This document shows positions 53,197-63,447 of a DNA stretch of 64,000 bases, in pieces (the first letter of the stretch is position 1; every line of letters starts with the position of its first letter). A model generated the notes under the pieces. The model was not told the origin of the DNA, did not search any database, and saw nothing but the letters and a program-made list of their open reading frames with translations. This DNA is from Thermosynechococcus sp. (GTDB lineage: Bacteria > Cyanobacteriota > Cyanobacteriia > Thermosynechococcales > Thermosynechococcaceae), in assembly GCF_025999095.1 (NCBI RefSeq), contig NZ_AP024678.1, positions 2,387,527 to 2,451,526 on the forward strand, read 5' to 3'. The position numbers and the translations under genes are program-made.

Positions 53197-54947
53197 CTAG
53201 AAGCTAAAGGTTGTCCGTACCACACCGAGGACGATTGGGGCATTGTTACTGTTGCTGTTGGGGTTGACCAAAGCAATGACCCCCGGTGTGATTGAAATAT
53301 TCCGTGAAATAGGAATGCGGTATACCCCCTCAATGTGGTAAGAGTTAAACGTTGCACCAGGAGCACCCGCCACATTCCGAACGCTAATGGTTTGGGGGGT
53401 TGACCGACAATCAAACCAAGAACATCGCCCTTGCGCCAGATGTCCGGTACTCCAAAGGTGGCTGCCCAATTCAAAACCTCTGCTTCTCGCCGTGGTCCTC
53501 CAAAGTTTTGCACTTGATAGACATTGGAATAGCCGACCCAGCCAGCGATATTGAGTTTTGGAATCGGGCGATAGGTAAACTGAAAGCCAAAGTTATCGGC
53601 TGCTGCATTGGCATTATTACCAATGGGGTTATCAGCAGATCCAATAAAACCATTGCTTCCTGTACCGCCGGCAACACCAGTACCAAAGGAGCGCACATAG
53701 GTAAATCCTAGGGCTAAGTTTTTCACGGGTCGCCAATCCAATTGAGCCAAGGCTGCATAGGCGCCGCCAATTAAACCATTGGTATTCGGGGCATTCTGGT
53801 TGGGATTGGGGGCATTGGGCGCTTGATAACCAAGATTCAGGACAAGGTTTGTCCCCCGCTCTTTGTTTTCAAGGAGTGTGTAACGCAGGGTTAGACCGGC
53901 GCTGTTGCCGCCGCCAAAGCGATAGAGGGGATTAAAGCGACCGAAACGGCTAATAGCTCCCGTTTCATCGGACTGCAAGAGGGGGTTAAAAGTGAAGACA
54001 TTCTTATCAAAGTTCCCCGCGGCGGCGTCAAAGGCAAGGAATAGGCGCTGGGTCAGAGGGGTGCGGTAGTAAAGGTCATCAATGGCAAATTGGCCCGCGG
54101 TGTTGGTATCGTAGCCAAGACGTGCCATAGTGGTGCCTGTAACAGCATTGTAGTTAGGCATGTTAGCGGCCTGAATACGCACCCGCAGGACATCTTTGCC
54201 ATAGAAGCTGGTGTCAAAGTTTAGCCGAGCGCGGTAGGTGGCAACAGGATTACTGTCGATGGTTGGCCCGCGACCAGGAGCCGCAACGGCTTGGGTGCCC
54301 GTGAGGACATCGGAGACATTGAACACTACTGCAGCCCGTAGTTTCGTAGTGGTGGCAAATTGGGTGGCTTCAAGGTTAGCAGTGCGAGCCTCCAGCTTAT
54401 CCACCCGACCGCGCAGGGTCGCCAGTTCAGCCTTGAACTCATCCATCAGGCGCTGCAGGGTGGCAAGGTCTTCTTTGGTAGCAAAGCGATCGCTGATCAT
54501 ATCCCAGCAGGCATTCAAAGCCGCCGCCATTTCGTAGCGCGTAGCTGCCCGATTACCCCTAAAGGTGCCATCGGGATAGCCGGCAATACAGCCATATTTC
54601 TCTACCAGTGACGCCAGGGCTTGATAGGCCCAATCGGTGGGGCGCACATCCGAAAGTTGATTGACCGAGGTCACTTGGGGCATTGTCCGCGGCATTCCCA
54701 AAAACTGCTCGGGGGCAGGGAGTCGAGGAGCCTGAGCCTCTAAGTCCGCTACTGCTGGCATTTGTGCCCCTTGAAAGGGTGATTTTACTGCATGAGTAGC
54801 TTGTTGCAACTCATAATCAAAAAATTCAGAGACACTTCTATCACTCCTATGGGATACATCCTGCAATTGATTTGCAGCTAGCGTCGCTGACATTCCCCAG
54901 GCGGGAGCCAAAACTAACCCCAGCCAGACCGCGATTGATCTCGCCAT
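53197..54947 (-). pseudogene. SLH/OprB-type outer-membrane porin, C-terminus frameshifted
   Basis: Outer-membrane channel of the cyanobacterial OprB/iron-uptake-porin type. Signal peptide 1-24 (cleavage after SATLAA), an SLH domain at about 95-160 (LSDVRPTDWAYQALASL, YPDGTFRGNRAATRYE), a coiled coil (165-195) and a beta-barrel. In the uninterrupted frame the protein ends at 53136 with a non-porin tail after GLIVGQPPK. The expected porin end (SYHIEGVYRIPISRNISITPG to VVRTTFSF) is intact one frame away, stop at 53197. A missing C in the poly-C/G tract 53394-53399 explains it. The 5' leader has two hairpins. Confidence 0.85.
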
Positions 54948-55248
54948 TATTCACTCCTCACTAATGATCAAGGTGCCTGCAAGCCTCTATCTATAAAGTT
55001 TCCAAGGGCAATCGGGCGATCGCCCGCAGAAATTTTGGAGGGGCAATCCTCAGCTGCCCCCTAGAAAAAGTCAGGAGTAGATTCGCAATAAATTCATTGA
55101 GGCTGAACAGAGGAAAACGGTTCCTTTACCTTGTTTATCTTGAACTACTTGCAAATAAAAGTCAACTACTTCTTGCGAATTTTTCTAATACAGTGCCAAC
55201 GCTACTCTAAGCTTGATATGCTTTCTAGCAGTCCCATAAGTCACTGCT
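54948..55248. other. Intergenic region porin / radC
   Basis: 301 nt between divergent genes. Positions 55013-55026 are a perfect 14-nt palindrome (CGGGCGATCGCCCG) that contains a HIP1 octamer; positions 55040-55060 form a stem (GGGGCA...TGCCCC). On the minus strand both lie in the probable porin leader. No gene seen. Confidence 0.4.
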
Positions 55249-56001
55249 GTGATGTCCTACTCGCTGCGTGTTGCTGATCTGCCCGTCGGCGATCGCCCCC
55301 GTGAAAAGTTGCTCAGCCACGGTGCCCGCCACCTAAGTTCGGCAGAATTGTTGGCAATCTTACTGGGAACAGGTCAAGGGGCTGGCAAACTCTCAGCCGT
55401 CGGCTTGGGGCAGTTTATTCTCAAACAGTTAGGAGAGCGCAGTGCTGACAGTGCCGATGCCGTCAGTGCCCTGCGGGACATTACCCCAGAGGAATTAATG
55501 GCGATTCCTGGGGTTGGCCCCGCCAAAGCCACCACGATCCTAGCCGCCGTCGAACTGGGGAAGCGGGTCTTTCAGTCGCGACCCGGAGAGCAAACCATCA
55601 TTGACAGTCCTGCCCTGGCCGCTGCTGTCCTTGGTGCTGATCTCATGTGGCAACCCACGGAACGGTTTGCGGTTCTCCTGCTGGATGTGCGCCATCGCCT
55701 GTTGGGATCCCATGTGATTACAGTGGGTACGGCCACCGAAACCCTTGCCCATCCCCGTGAAATTTTTCGGGAAGCCGTGCGCCGCAATGCTAGCCGCCTG
55801 ATCATTGCCCACAACCATCCCTCAGGCAATCTCTCTCCCAGTCAAGCAGATCTGAACTTGACAAAACAAATTCTACGAGCGGGACAGCTCATGGAAATTC
55901 CAGTGCTTGACCATTTGATTCTCGGCAATGGGGATTACCAAAGTCTGCGGGAGATGACCTCCCTCTGGCAAGAGGTGCCCCAAGGGGAGGGCAGTGCCTA
56001 A
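55249..56001 (+). CDS. radC: RadC-family JAMM protein
   Basis: 250 residues from a GTG at 55249, with ATG (55252) also possible. A helix-hairpin-helix ([16 protein letters not shown]) precedes the JAMM/MPN metal site: Glu in the first half and [14 protein letters not shown] in the second. RadC was once tied to DNA repair, but the function is unsettled. Its stop overlaps ppk2 by 4 nt (CTAA). Confidence 0.92.
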   Translation: MMSYSLRVADLPVGDRPREKLLSHGARHLSSAELLAILLGTGQGAGKLSAVGLGQFILKQLGERSADSADAVSALRDITPEELMAIPGVGPAKATTILAAVELGKRVFQSRPGEQTIIDSPALAAAVLGADLMWQPTERFAVLLLDVRHRLLGSHVITVGTATETLAHPREIFREAVRRNASRLIIAHNHPSGNLSPSQADLNLTKQILRAGQLMEIPVLDHLILGNGDYQSLREMTSLWQEVPQGEGSA

Positions 56002-56900
56002 TCCTCATCCGGTTCATTTTCCAGGAGTGCTTTTGCCTCTAGGAGTTGTTCTTTGTGGGCTTCGCTGACAACCGGATAATGTAGGTTGAGACTCGCCAAT
56101 TTTTGATAAATAAAGTGAGCCACCATTAGCCGTGCAAACCACTTGTGATTGGCGGGAATAATATGCCAGGGTGCCCAGTCGGTACTGGTGTGGCGAAAGA
56201 CATCGGCATAGGCTGCTCGATAGTCCTCCCAGTGGGCGCGATCGCGCACGTCCTCAATGGAAAATTTCCAGTTCTTTTCCGGACGGCTAATACGCTCCAA
56301 AAAGCGTTTCTTTTGCTCTGCTTTGGAGATATTCAGGAAAAACTTGAGGATGAGAATGCCATTGCGTGTTAAGTAACGTTCGTAGTTATTAATATCCTCA
56401 AAGCGCTCTTTCCAGATGTGCTTGGTCTTGGTTTCGGGGGGCAGTTGCTGGCGATTGAGCAAATCGGGGTGTACGCGCACCACAAGCACTTCTTCGTAAT
56501 AGGAGCGATTAAAAATACCAATACAGCCTCGCTCGGGCAAGGCACGATTCGCGCGCCACAAAAAGTCATGATCCAACTCCTCGGCACTGGGGGCCTTAAA
56601 GCTATAGACGCGGCAGCCTTGGGGATTAATGCCACTCATGACGTGTTTGATCGTGCTGTCTTTGCCCGCTGCATCCATCGCTTGGAAAATAATCAGCAGC
56701 GCATAGATATTCTGGGCATAGAGAACATCTTGGTAGGCGGCTAGCTTCTTGATGCCAGCAACAAGGAGTTCTTGGGCTTCGACTTTGCTTTTGAGGCCAG
56801 CGGTGTCCCCAGGATCATAGTTCTTCCAGTGAAATTTCCCCCCCACGGGAACAATGTAGCGATCGGGGTTAATTTGGTCGAGAAAATCTTGAGGAATCAT
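55998..56900 (-). CDS. ppk2: Polyphosphate kinase 2 family
   Basis: Transfers phosphate between polyphosphate and nucleotides. 300 residues of P-loop fold: Walker [21 protein letters not shown], then the family Arg/Asp motifs [30 protein letters not shown] and [18 protein letters not shown] (lid). A single PPK2 domain suggests class I or III; the sequence does not settle NDP or NMP preference. With ppx at 26.8 kb it indicates active polyphosphate turnover. Confidence 0.92.
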   Translation of the reverse strand: MIPQDFLDQINPDRYIVPVGGKFHWKNYDPGDTAGLKSKVEAQELLVAGIKKLAAYQDVLYAQNIYALLIIFQAMDAAGKDSTIKHVMSGINPQGCRVYSFKAPSAEELDHDFLWRANRALPERGCIGIFNRSYYEEVLVVRVHPDLLNRQQLPPETKTKHIWKERFEDINNYERYLTRNGILILKFFLNISKAEQKKRFLERISRPEKNWKFSIEDVRDRAHWEDYRAAYADVFRHTSTDWAPWHIIPANHKWFARLMVAHFIYQKLASLNLHYPVVSEAHKEQLLEAKALLENEPDED

Positions 56901-57102
56901 GATCAGGGGGGGTGCGGCAGAACTGTATCCTAGCCTAGATTATCTCATTGCAGAAAAATCAAAAGATGCCACCTTGGCGGCTATCTTTAACAAATTGTAT
57001 AAGGCAGGGGCAAAATAGAATTCTGTTTGTATGCTGTATCAGTAGGCGAGCGATCGCCCTCCATCGAATCATTTCCTGTCGTTTGCGTTTTGGACAGCCA
57101 CC

Positions 57103-57522
57103 GTGGCTCCGATTAAACCTCACAAATTGGATCTGGATGCCAGTTACCCCTGCCCCTGTCGCCGCCAGGGGGAATTGATGCCGATTGCCCTCACAGAAGC
57201 CTTTGGCTGTCGGCGCTGTCAGCAAATTTTTGTTGTGCGTCCCGATGGCTATTCCATTGAGCAGTTGGCAACCACCTATCCCTACAAACGAGCGTGGTAT
57301 TGGACCGGACTGCAGTGGAGTCAGTTGCAGCGGGGCTTCTCGGAAAGCTACTGGTATTTCGCCATCGGTCTGAGTTTCTTTTTATTGATGCCTATTCTCC
57401 TGTGGCTGCCCTTACTTCTACAATTGTCCTTAAAACCTGAAGGGTTGCTATGGGTGATTGCCTCCCTGCTGATTGCACTAACGCCAGCATTTCTAGTCTG
57501 GATTGCCCTCTCCCGTCGTTGA
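57103..57522 (+). CDS. Small zinc-ribbon membrane protein, unknown
   Basis: 139 residues from a GTG. The N-terminal half has YPCPCRRQG and GCRRCQQIF, four Cys in a zinc-ribbon-like pattern, then two hydrophobic segments (about 88-110 and 113-135) at the C-terminus. Membrane topology with a cytosolic metal site is inferred. The next gene (proA-like) begins 13 nt after its stop on the same strand. Confidence 0.68.
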   Translation: MAPIKPHKLDLDASYPCPCRRQGELMPIALTEAFGCRRCQQIFVVRPDGYSIEQLATTYPYKRAWYWTGLQWSQLQRGFSESYWYFAIGLSFFLLMPILLWLPLLLQLSLKPEGLLWVIASLLIALTPAFLVWIALSRR

Positions 57523-57535
57523 ATGCGCTGCGGCC

Positions 57536-58710
57536 ATGTTGCCTGAGCCACTGAGGAGGGCGCGGGTCGCCAGTACCCACCTCAGTCAAGCTAGCTATGA
57601 CCGCCGTCAGGAAGCCCTTAGGCACCTCATTGAGGAGTTGGCAACAGCAGAACCTCTCCTGTTGGAGCAAAATACCCTCGATCTCGAATCCAGCCGCGAT
57701 CTAGCAGTGTCTCAGATTGTGCTTGGCTGGCTGCGGCTGACCCATGAGCGCCTGCAGCGTATTCGCCAGTGGCTAGAGCACCTCTACCATGCAGCAGATC
57801 CATGGCAACAACCCTTGCCGACGCGACCCGAGCGCTTTCAGTATGCCGTTCCCCTAGGGGTGGTGGCCTTAGTCTATGAAGGGCTACCCACTTTGAGCTT
57901 GATGCTGGCGGGCATGGCACTCAAAACAGGCAATGCCCTTGTGCTCTGGAGTGGTGAAAGTAGTCACTATACCGCTGGGGCGATCGCTACTCTCATCGAG
58001 GCCGCATTGAGCAAAACCAGTCTACCGAAAACCACTATTCAAACCCTCTCCCTTAGTCCGGCCAGTTGGCTCGGGGAGCCCACTGCTGTTGATTTAGCCC
58101 TTGTCTATGGCCGCTCCCGCTTTGTTGCGGAGCAACGGGCGGCTGCTCGCTGTCCCTTAGTTTCTCTTTCCCTGGGGAATACCTATCTCGTTTGGGATGG
58201 TTCGGTATCGCCAGAGAGTGTCCTCAACTGTATTCAGCACAGCCACCAAGCCAATCCCGATCGCGCCCTTGCTATTGAAAAGGTGATTGTGCTCAGTAAT
58301 GTCAACCCCTCCCATCTCGCATTTGTGATCAATGAACTCACCCAAGCAGGCTACAAACAGGGAGTGGATGAGCACTTACACCGCAACTATCCCGAAATTC
58401 CCCTTGTGGACGCCAGCGAGTGGCCGCTCCCCTACCTGGATCAACGCTTGGCGTGGCACTATGAAGAAGACCTCAGCGCCGCCGTAAATTGGATTCACCA
58501 GTATGGCAGCGCCGCCAGCGGGATTATTGCCAGTAGTTACGAGGACTGCCGCGCCTTTTATCAGCAGGTGCAAACGCCCCTTGTATTTGTCAATCGCCCC
58601 CCCAACTAGAGCGCTGGGATGCCCTGGCCATCGGTGCTGTTGCCAGAGGTTTTCAGCGGGGACTCTTTGGCCTTGCTCGCTTACTTAGTACGAAGCAGGT
58701 CTATCTCTAG
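57536..58710 (+). pseudogene. Degenerate glutamate-5-semialdehyde dehydrogenase (ProA) paralogue
   Basis: ALDH-fold protein related to ProA. The start is the ATG at 57536 (MLPEPLRRA); an upstream TTG overlaps the previous gene. ProA features (PLGVVALVYEGLPTLS, GNALVLWSG) are visible, but where the catalytic Cys should be the sequence reads PDRALAIEK (A244). The open frame stops at 58609 after NRPPN. Beyond the poly-C at 58597-58603 another frame continues with QLERWDALAIG to FGLARLLSTKQVYL, the expected C-terminus, ending at 58710. A single missing C would restore it. Another, active ProA is presumably elsewhere. Confidence 0.8.
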
Positions 58711-58722
58711 GGCATCAAAACC

Positions 58723-59304
58723 TCAAGTAGAACTCACAGGGAGCGGTGCAAGCCAATCGCCACTGCCGTTGGTTTCCATTTCCGTGAGCCAGCGTTGATA
58801 ATCGGCCACAAGCTGCTGACTGAGGCGCTGTTTAATCGTTAAGAGCACGCTCTTGAGTAAGCCATTGCCGGTGGCTTCGAGAATCGGCCGCGGCGTCAGA
58901 TCCAAAGGAGGCGGAATATCTACGCCCACCTGCAAGTCAGCGAGACCGATTAAATCCGTACCGTTCGCCGTGGCTTGGGGAGACAAGTAGCCTGTGAGGG
59001 CTAGGTGAAAGCGGCGATTGATGTAGTCCACGCCGCGAATTTCACAGCCGAGGGAGCGCAATTGTAAGGAGCCGTCACTATTGGCATGAACCACTAAATC
59101 TACGGTGGGCTGCAAGCTGACCATGAGAAAGTTCAAGGGGCGCATCTTGAGGCGAAAGCGATCGCTCCCCAAAAATTCCACTCGGGTTGGATCAGTTAGG
59201 GCATAGACAAGCCGCTGGGGTTGACGCAGGTAGTGCTGTAAGGGAGCCGTGGGTGTTTCAATACTGAGGCGGACAGATTGGCTGGCCTTAAATTCTAAGT
59301 ACAT
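58723..59304 (-). CDS. DUF1997 family protein
   Basis: 193 residues. The fold is beta-rich: a lipid-binding-like sheet (LVYALTDPTRVEFLGSDRFRLKM, FLMVSLQPTVDLVVHANSDG) followed by a C-terminal amphipathic helix. The pattern is that of DUF1997, found in cyanobacteria and plastids (SRPBCC-like), with unknown function. Downstream of the futB-like gene on the same strand. Confidence 0.8.
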   Translation of the reverse strand: MYLEFKASQSVRLSIETPTAPLQHYLRQPQRLVYALTDPTRVEFLGSDRFRLKMRPLNFLMVSLQPTVDLVVHANSDGSLQLRSLGCEIRGVDYINRRFHLALTGYLSPQATANGTDLIGLADLQVGVDIPPPLDLTPRPILEATGNGLLKSVLLTIKQRLSQQLVADYQRWLTEMETNGSGDWLAPLPVSST

Positions 59305-59376
59305 AGCACACCTAGCAAACGTTGTTTTTAATGTAACGAATTATTAAGCAAGTAGGTAAAGGGTAAACCGAACCCC

Positions 59377-61044
59377 TTAGTCAGTCCAGCGGGTTTGCAA
59401 TCCCAGCCAAAGGACGGGAATGAGACCCACGACCACCAGGGCCAAAGCACTTAGGGCTGCCTCAGGAAGTCGCTCATCAGAGGCAAAGCGGTAAACCTGT
59501 ATTGCTAGGGTATCAAAGTTAAAGGGACGAATCACCAATGTTGCCGGCAATTCCTTCATCACATCCACAAAGACCATCAGGGCGGCGGTAAAAAGGCCGG
59601 GCACCATCAGCGGCAAGTGAATCGTGCGCAGAATATTCCAAGGCGATCGCCCCAGGGTCCGCGCCACCTCATCGAGAGAAGGGCGAATTTTCACCAAGCT
59701 AGCCTCCACACTGCCTAAGGAAACCGCCAAAAAGCGTACCAAGTAGGCATAGATCAGTGCTGTGATCGTGCCACTGAGAATCAAGCCCACTTCCGCCCCC
59801 CACAGGTGCTCAGTGACATCATTAATGAGATTGTCTAGCCACCCCAAGGGCATGAGAATCCCCACCGCAATCACTGTCCCCGGAATGGCGTAGCCCATAG
59901 CAGCCATCTGTGTGCCCCAACGCACCCAAACCGTTGGCAGCAGACGTCGCCCATAGGCCAGCAGCAGGGCAATACCCACCGCAAGTACTGCCGAGAGCGT
60001 CGCCAAAATGAGGCTGTGGCTGGCATGTTCTAAAAACTCACGGCTGAGTTGCAATTGTTGGTAGCTGATGGCCAAGTAGAGCAGCAACCCGCCGGGGAGC
60101 AGGAGGCCAAAAAACACCGGTAGGGCACAGACTAGCCAAGCCAGAGCTGCTCGCCATCCCTTGAGCTGGTAGGGAAGGGGGCGATCGCGGCCCTGACTGT
60201 AATAACGGGCCTTGCCCCGCGACCATTTTTCTAGGAGCAGGAGGGCAAAAACAATGACCACCAGAACTGAGGCCAACTGAGCCGCTGCCACGCGATCGCC
60301 CATGCCAAACCAGGTGCGGTAAATTCCTACGGTGAACGTATCGACACCAAAGTACTGCACGGTACCAAAATCATTGAGGGTTTCCATGAGGGCGAGGCTC
60401 GTACCCGCCGCGATCGCCGGCCGCGCCAGGGGCAATGCCACTGTCCAAAAACTACGCCAGGGCCCACAGCCAAGGGAACGACTGGCCTCTAAGCTACAGG
60501 TGGCCTGCTCCAAAAATGCCACTCGCGCCAAGAGAAAAACATAGGGATAAAGAACGAGGGTGAGCAGGGCGATCGCCCCGCCAAGGGAGCGGATATTGGG
60601 AAACCAATAGTCACCGTAGCCCCAGCCCGTTAGTGCCCGTAGCCATGCCTGAATCGGACCCTCAAAGGCAAAAAACTCCGTATAGGTGTAGGCCAAGACA
60701 TAGGCGGGGGCCGCCAAAGGGGTCAACAGCAGCCATTGCCAGCAGCGCACACCCCAAAATTGACAGTTGGTGACTAGCCATGCCGTACTAACCCCAATGA
60801 TCACAACGCCTATCCCCACGCCCAACATCAACCACAGGGAGTTCAATAAGTAGTCGGGCAAAACGGTTGTTGCCAAATGCTGCCAAGTGTTACCCGTATT
60901 AACAAAGACTTTGCTGAGAATGACGAGAATGGGCACAGCAATCACAAGGGCAATTAGCCACACCAGTAGCTCCCAAGGTTTCAGCCGCACCCACTGCCGT
61001 AGGCTGAGGGACTTAAACACAGCATAACCTCCGAAAACAGGCAC
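59377..61044 (-). CDS. Iron(III) ABC transporter permease (FutB/SfuB type)
   Basis: 555 residues with about twelve membrane helices in two homologous halves. Each half has an EAA loop: EASRSLGCGPWRSFWTVALPLARPAI and DEVARTLGRSPWNILRTIHLPL. The double permease layout is that of the ferric-iron importer (FutB in cyanobacteria; SfuB/FbpB elsewhere), although thiamine-type double permeases are similar. No FutA or FutC gene is in the window, so I assign no symbol. Confidence 0.88.
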   Translation of the reverse strand: MPVFGGYAVFKSLSLRQWVRLKPWELLVWLIALVIAVPILVILSKVFVNTGNTWQHLATTVLPDYLLNSLWLMLGVGIGVVIIGVSTAWLVTNCQFWGVRCWQWLLLTPLAAPAYVLAYTYTEFFAFEGPIQAWLRALTGWGYGDYWFPNIRSLGGAIALLTLVLYPYVFLLARVAFLEQATCSLEASRSLGCGPWRSFWTVALPLARPAIAAGTSLALMETLNDFGTVQYFGVDTFTVGIYRTWFGMGDRVAAAQLASVLVVIVFALLLLEKWSRGKARYYSQGRDRPLPYQLKGWRAALAWLVCALPVFFGLLLPGGLLLYLAISYQQLQLSREFLEHASHSLILATLSAVLAVGIALLLAYGRRLLPTVWVRWGTQMAAMGYAIPGTVIAVGILMPLGWLDNLINDVTEHLWGAEVGLILSGTITALIYAYLVRFLAVSLGSVEASLVKIRPSLDEVARTLGRSPWNILRTIHLPLMVPGLFTAALMVFVDVMKELPATLVIRPFNFDTLAIQVYRFASDERLPEAALSALALVVVGLIPVLWLGLQTRWTD

Positions 61045-61062
61045 TCACTTTCTCAGAAAGGC

Positions 61063-61929
61063 TCAAAGAATCGTCAAACTAAAATCTAGCCAGGGGGATC
61101 GCGTAATCATGGCACTCGTAGAAATGTAATCCACCCCCGTCAAGGCCACGGGTCGCAAGGTTTCTAGGGTGATATTGCCAGAGGCCTCAATTTTAATGTG
61201 GGGGGCGGCAGCGCGGATCATCGCCACTGCTTGGGTCATCTCGGGAATCGGCATATTGTCGAGCATGATGACATCTACCCCCAGGGAGAGGGCTTCACGC
61301 ACCTGATCGAGAGTTTCGGTTTCCACCTCAATGGCCAAGGGAAAGGGACTGGCTTGGCGAACGTTTTCAACGGCAGCGGTGATGCCCCCTGCCGCCACAA
61401 TGTGGTTGTCCTTAATCAGGATCGCATCGTCAAGGCCAAAGCGATGGTTCACACCGCCCCCCACGGCCACCGCATATTTTTCTAGCAGACGCAGTCCGGG
61501 TGTTGTTTTGCGGGTATCCACCAGTTGGGTCGGCAAATCGGCAATTGCTTGGACGTAGGTATGGGTGAGGGTGGCAATGCCACTGAGGCGCATTAAGCAA
61601 TTGAGGGCGAGCCGTTCACCCAGGAGTAATGTTTCTAGGGGAGCCGCAATCCGAGCAACAATGGTCGGCTCCTCACAAATGGCGCCCTCGGCCTGCTCGT
61701 AGGTGAACACTACCGCTGTGGTCAGGCGTTGGAACACTCGCTCCACAATGGGCAGACCGGCAATGACCCCCTGACCTTTGAGACGGATATAGGCTTTTCC
61801 TTGGCGATCTTGGAGATGCAAGGCTTGGGTCGTGCGATCGCCTCGACCAATGTCCTCCTGCAACCATTGATCCAAGAGGGGATCCAAGACAGCCCACGGC
61901 GGTAAATAGGCAGAGACCCTAGGATTCAT
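61063..61929 (-). CDS. nadC: Nicotinate-nucleotide pyrophosphorylase (carboxylating)
   Basis: Makes nicotinate mononucleotide from quinolinate and PRPP in NAD synthesis. 288 residues, quinolinate phosphoribosyltransferase fold: [16 protein letters not shown] near the start, [41 protein letters not shown], and the barrel end [11 protein letters not shown] and [11 protein letters not shown]. It overlaps trpD by 11 nt, so the two are co-translated. Confidence 0.95.
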   Translation of the reverse strand: MNPRVSAYLPPWAVLDPLLDQWLQEDIGRGDRTTQALHLQDRQGKAYIRLKGQGVIAGLPIVERVFQRLTTAVVFTYEQAEGAICEEPTIVARIAAPLETLLLGERLALNCLMRLSGIATLTHTYVQAIADLPTQLVDTRKTTPGLRLLEKYAVAVGGGVNHRFGLDDAILIKDNHIVAAGGITAAVENVRQASPFPLAIEVETETLDQVREALSLGVDVIMLDNMPIPEMTQAVAMIRAAAPHIKIEASGNITLETLRPVALTGVDYISTSAMITRSPWLDFSLTIL

Positions 61930-62938
61930 TGGAGAGCGTCACCAATGTCTGTAACTTGTCCCAGGCGGCGCCACTGGCCAGAATTGCTTTTGCTCGATCG
62001 ACCCCCTCCCACCAATCCTGCACTGCTGCGGCCACATAGAGAGCTAAGGCCGCATTGAGAGCAACCACATCCCGTTGGGCCGCTGTACCCTTTCCCTGAA
62101 GAACGTGGGTGAGAATTTCAGCATTGGTCTGGACATTGCCCCCAGCGAGATCCCTCAGGGGTGCACTGGCGAGCCCCAACGCTTGGGGATCAAGAACTTC
62201 TTGGCGCAGCGACTCCTCAGGGTGGCTAAACATCACTAGATCGGTCATATTGCCAAGGGTAGCTTCATCCACCCCTTCCCGGCCATAGAGGACAATACCC
62301 CGTTGGCGTCGGAGACGTTGCAGGGCACCGGCCATCGCTTCCAGGTAGCGATCGCTAAAAACCCCAATCACCTGTCCTGTGGGATAGAGCGGATTCACCA
62401 ACGGGCCAAGGAGGTTAAAGACTGTGCGAATTTTCAGAGTACGCCGCAGGGGAGCAACGGCTTTCATGGCCGGATGCCAACCGGGGGCAAAGAGGAACGT
62501 GATCCCTACTTCCTTGAGTAAAAAGGCGGGATCACTGTGGGCCAGGTTTACCCCAAGCGTCTCAAGGACATCGGCGGAACCCACCCGACTCGAGACTGAA
62601 CGATTGCCATGCTTGGCCACTTTGACCCCCGCTGCCGCTACAACAAAGGCCACTGCTGTGGAGATATTAAAGGTACCAGCGCGATCGCCCCCCGTGCCGC
62701 AGGTATCAATGAGGGGTTCGGCTAAATTCAGCGGCGCACCTGCGGATTGAGCCAACAATACACTGGCCATCCCCGTCAGTTCCTCAACCGTTAGCCCCTT
62801 GAACTGTAATGCTGTGAGAATGGCACCGGAGAGGGCAGCGGGAATTTCTTCTGCCAGCCATCCTTGCATTAACTGAGCTGCCTGCTCTTGGGTCAGGGCT
62901 TGGCGATCAAGGAGTTGTTGGAGCAGGTCAGACCACAT
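61919..62938 (-). CDS. trpD: Anthranilate phosphoribosyltransferase
   Basis: Second step of tryptophan synthesis. 339 residues. Anthranilate/PRPP motifs are present: [49 protein letters not shown] (seen over about residues 79-127) and [29 protein letters not shown]. It overlaps nadC. No other trp gene is adjacent, as is usual for the scattered trp genes of cyanobacteria. Confidence 0.96.
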   Translation of the reverse strand: MWSDLLQQLLDRQALTQEQAAQLMQGWLAEEIPAALSGAILTALQFKGLTVEELTGMASVLLAQSAGAPLNLAEPLIDTCGTGGDRAGTFNISTAVAFVVAAAGVKVAKHGNRSVSSRVGSADVLETLGVNLAHSDPAFLLKEVGITFLFAPGWHPAMKAVAPLRRTLKIRTVFNLLGPLVNPLYPTGQVIGVFSDRYLEAMAGALQRLRRQRGIVLYGREGVDEATLGNMTDLVMFSHPEESLRQEVLDPQALGLASAPLRDLAGGNVQTNAEILTHVLQGKGTAAQRDVVALNAALALYVAAAVQDWWEGVDRAKAILASGAAWDKLQTLVTLSNES

Positions 62939-62996
62939 TGAACCTTGCAGAAAGAGAATCGAGGCTTAATTTAGACTTAATTAGACCTAATTAATT

Positions 62997-63422
62997 TTAA
63001 TTAAGTTGTTGCTGGCGCTGACGTGCCTGCCAATAGTGCATCGGTAAGCAAAGCAGCGAAGAGGCGGTAAGCAAAAAGGCCAAGAGTGCGGTGATTTTGC
63101 ACATTTGACCCAAATCGGTACCCTCTAATGGTACAGCGATTTGCAGACCCCGCGCACCACAATAGACGAGCCAATAGACAAAGACCATGCGCCAAAGGGT
63201 TTCACCGTAGGCCTCTTGGGGGGAATACTCCCGCAGGGGAAATTGTTTTTCCTCTTGATAAGCCGCGTACAAGAGCCAGCTTAAGCCACTCAAGGCGGCG
63301 ATCGCCGAAACAATTAAGATTCCCACTGACCAAGAAGCAGCCACTGTCATTGTCTTTATTGCACTCCCTATCATCAGCACATCGTTCCTCAGTCTAGGGG
63401 AGTCATTTGCAAGGGATGACAA
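62997..63422 (-). CDS. Membrane protein, unknown
   Basis: 141 residues from the ATG at 63422; ATGs further in (63374, MIGSAIKTM; 63347, MTVAASW) are equally credible. Three hydrophobic segments (about 30-50, 75-95 and 108-130) suggest a small integral membrane protein, with a polar loop (EEKQFPLREYSPQEAYGETLWRM) between the first two. No family recognised. It lies 58 nt upstream of trpD. Confidence 0.65.
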   Translation of the reverse strand: MSSLANDSPRLRNDVLMIGSAIKTMTVAASWSVGILIVSAIAALSGLSWLLYAAYQEEKQFPLREYSPQEAYGETLWRMVFVYWLVYCGARGLQIAVPLEGTDLGQMCKITALLAFLLTASSLLCLPMHYWQARQRQQQLN

Positions 63423-63447
63423 TTGCTAACAATTTGAAATTTTTACA

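Noticed and set aside
53197-53469. Separate 90-codon minus-strand gene
   Set aside because: Its sequence is the missing last strands of the porin (SYHIEGVYRIPISRN to RTTFSF) and it begins inside the porin; it is the frameshifted C-terminus, not a gene.
57503-57535. TTG start for the proA paralogue
   Set aside because: It would overlap the previous gene, and the ATG at 57536 gives the usual N-terminus.
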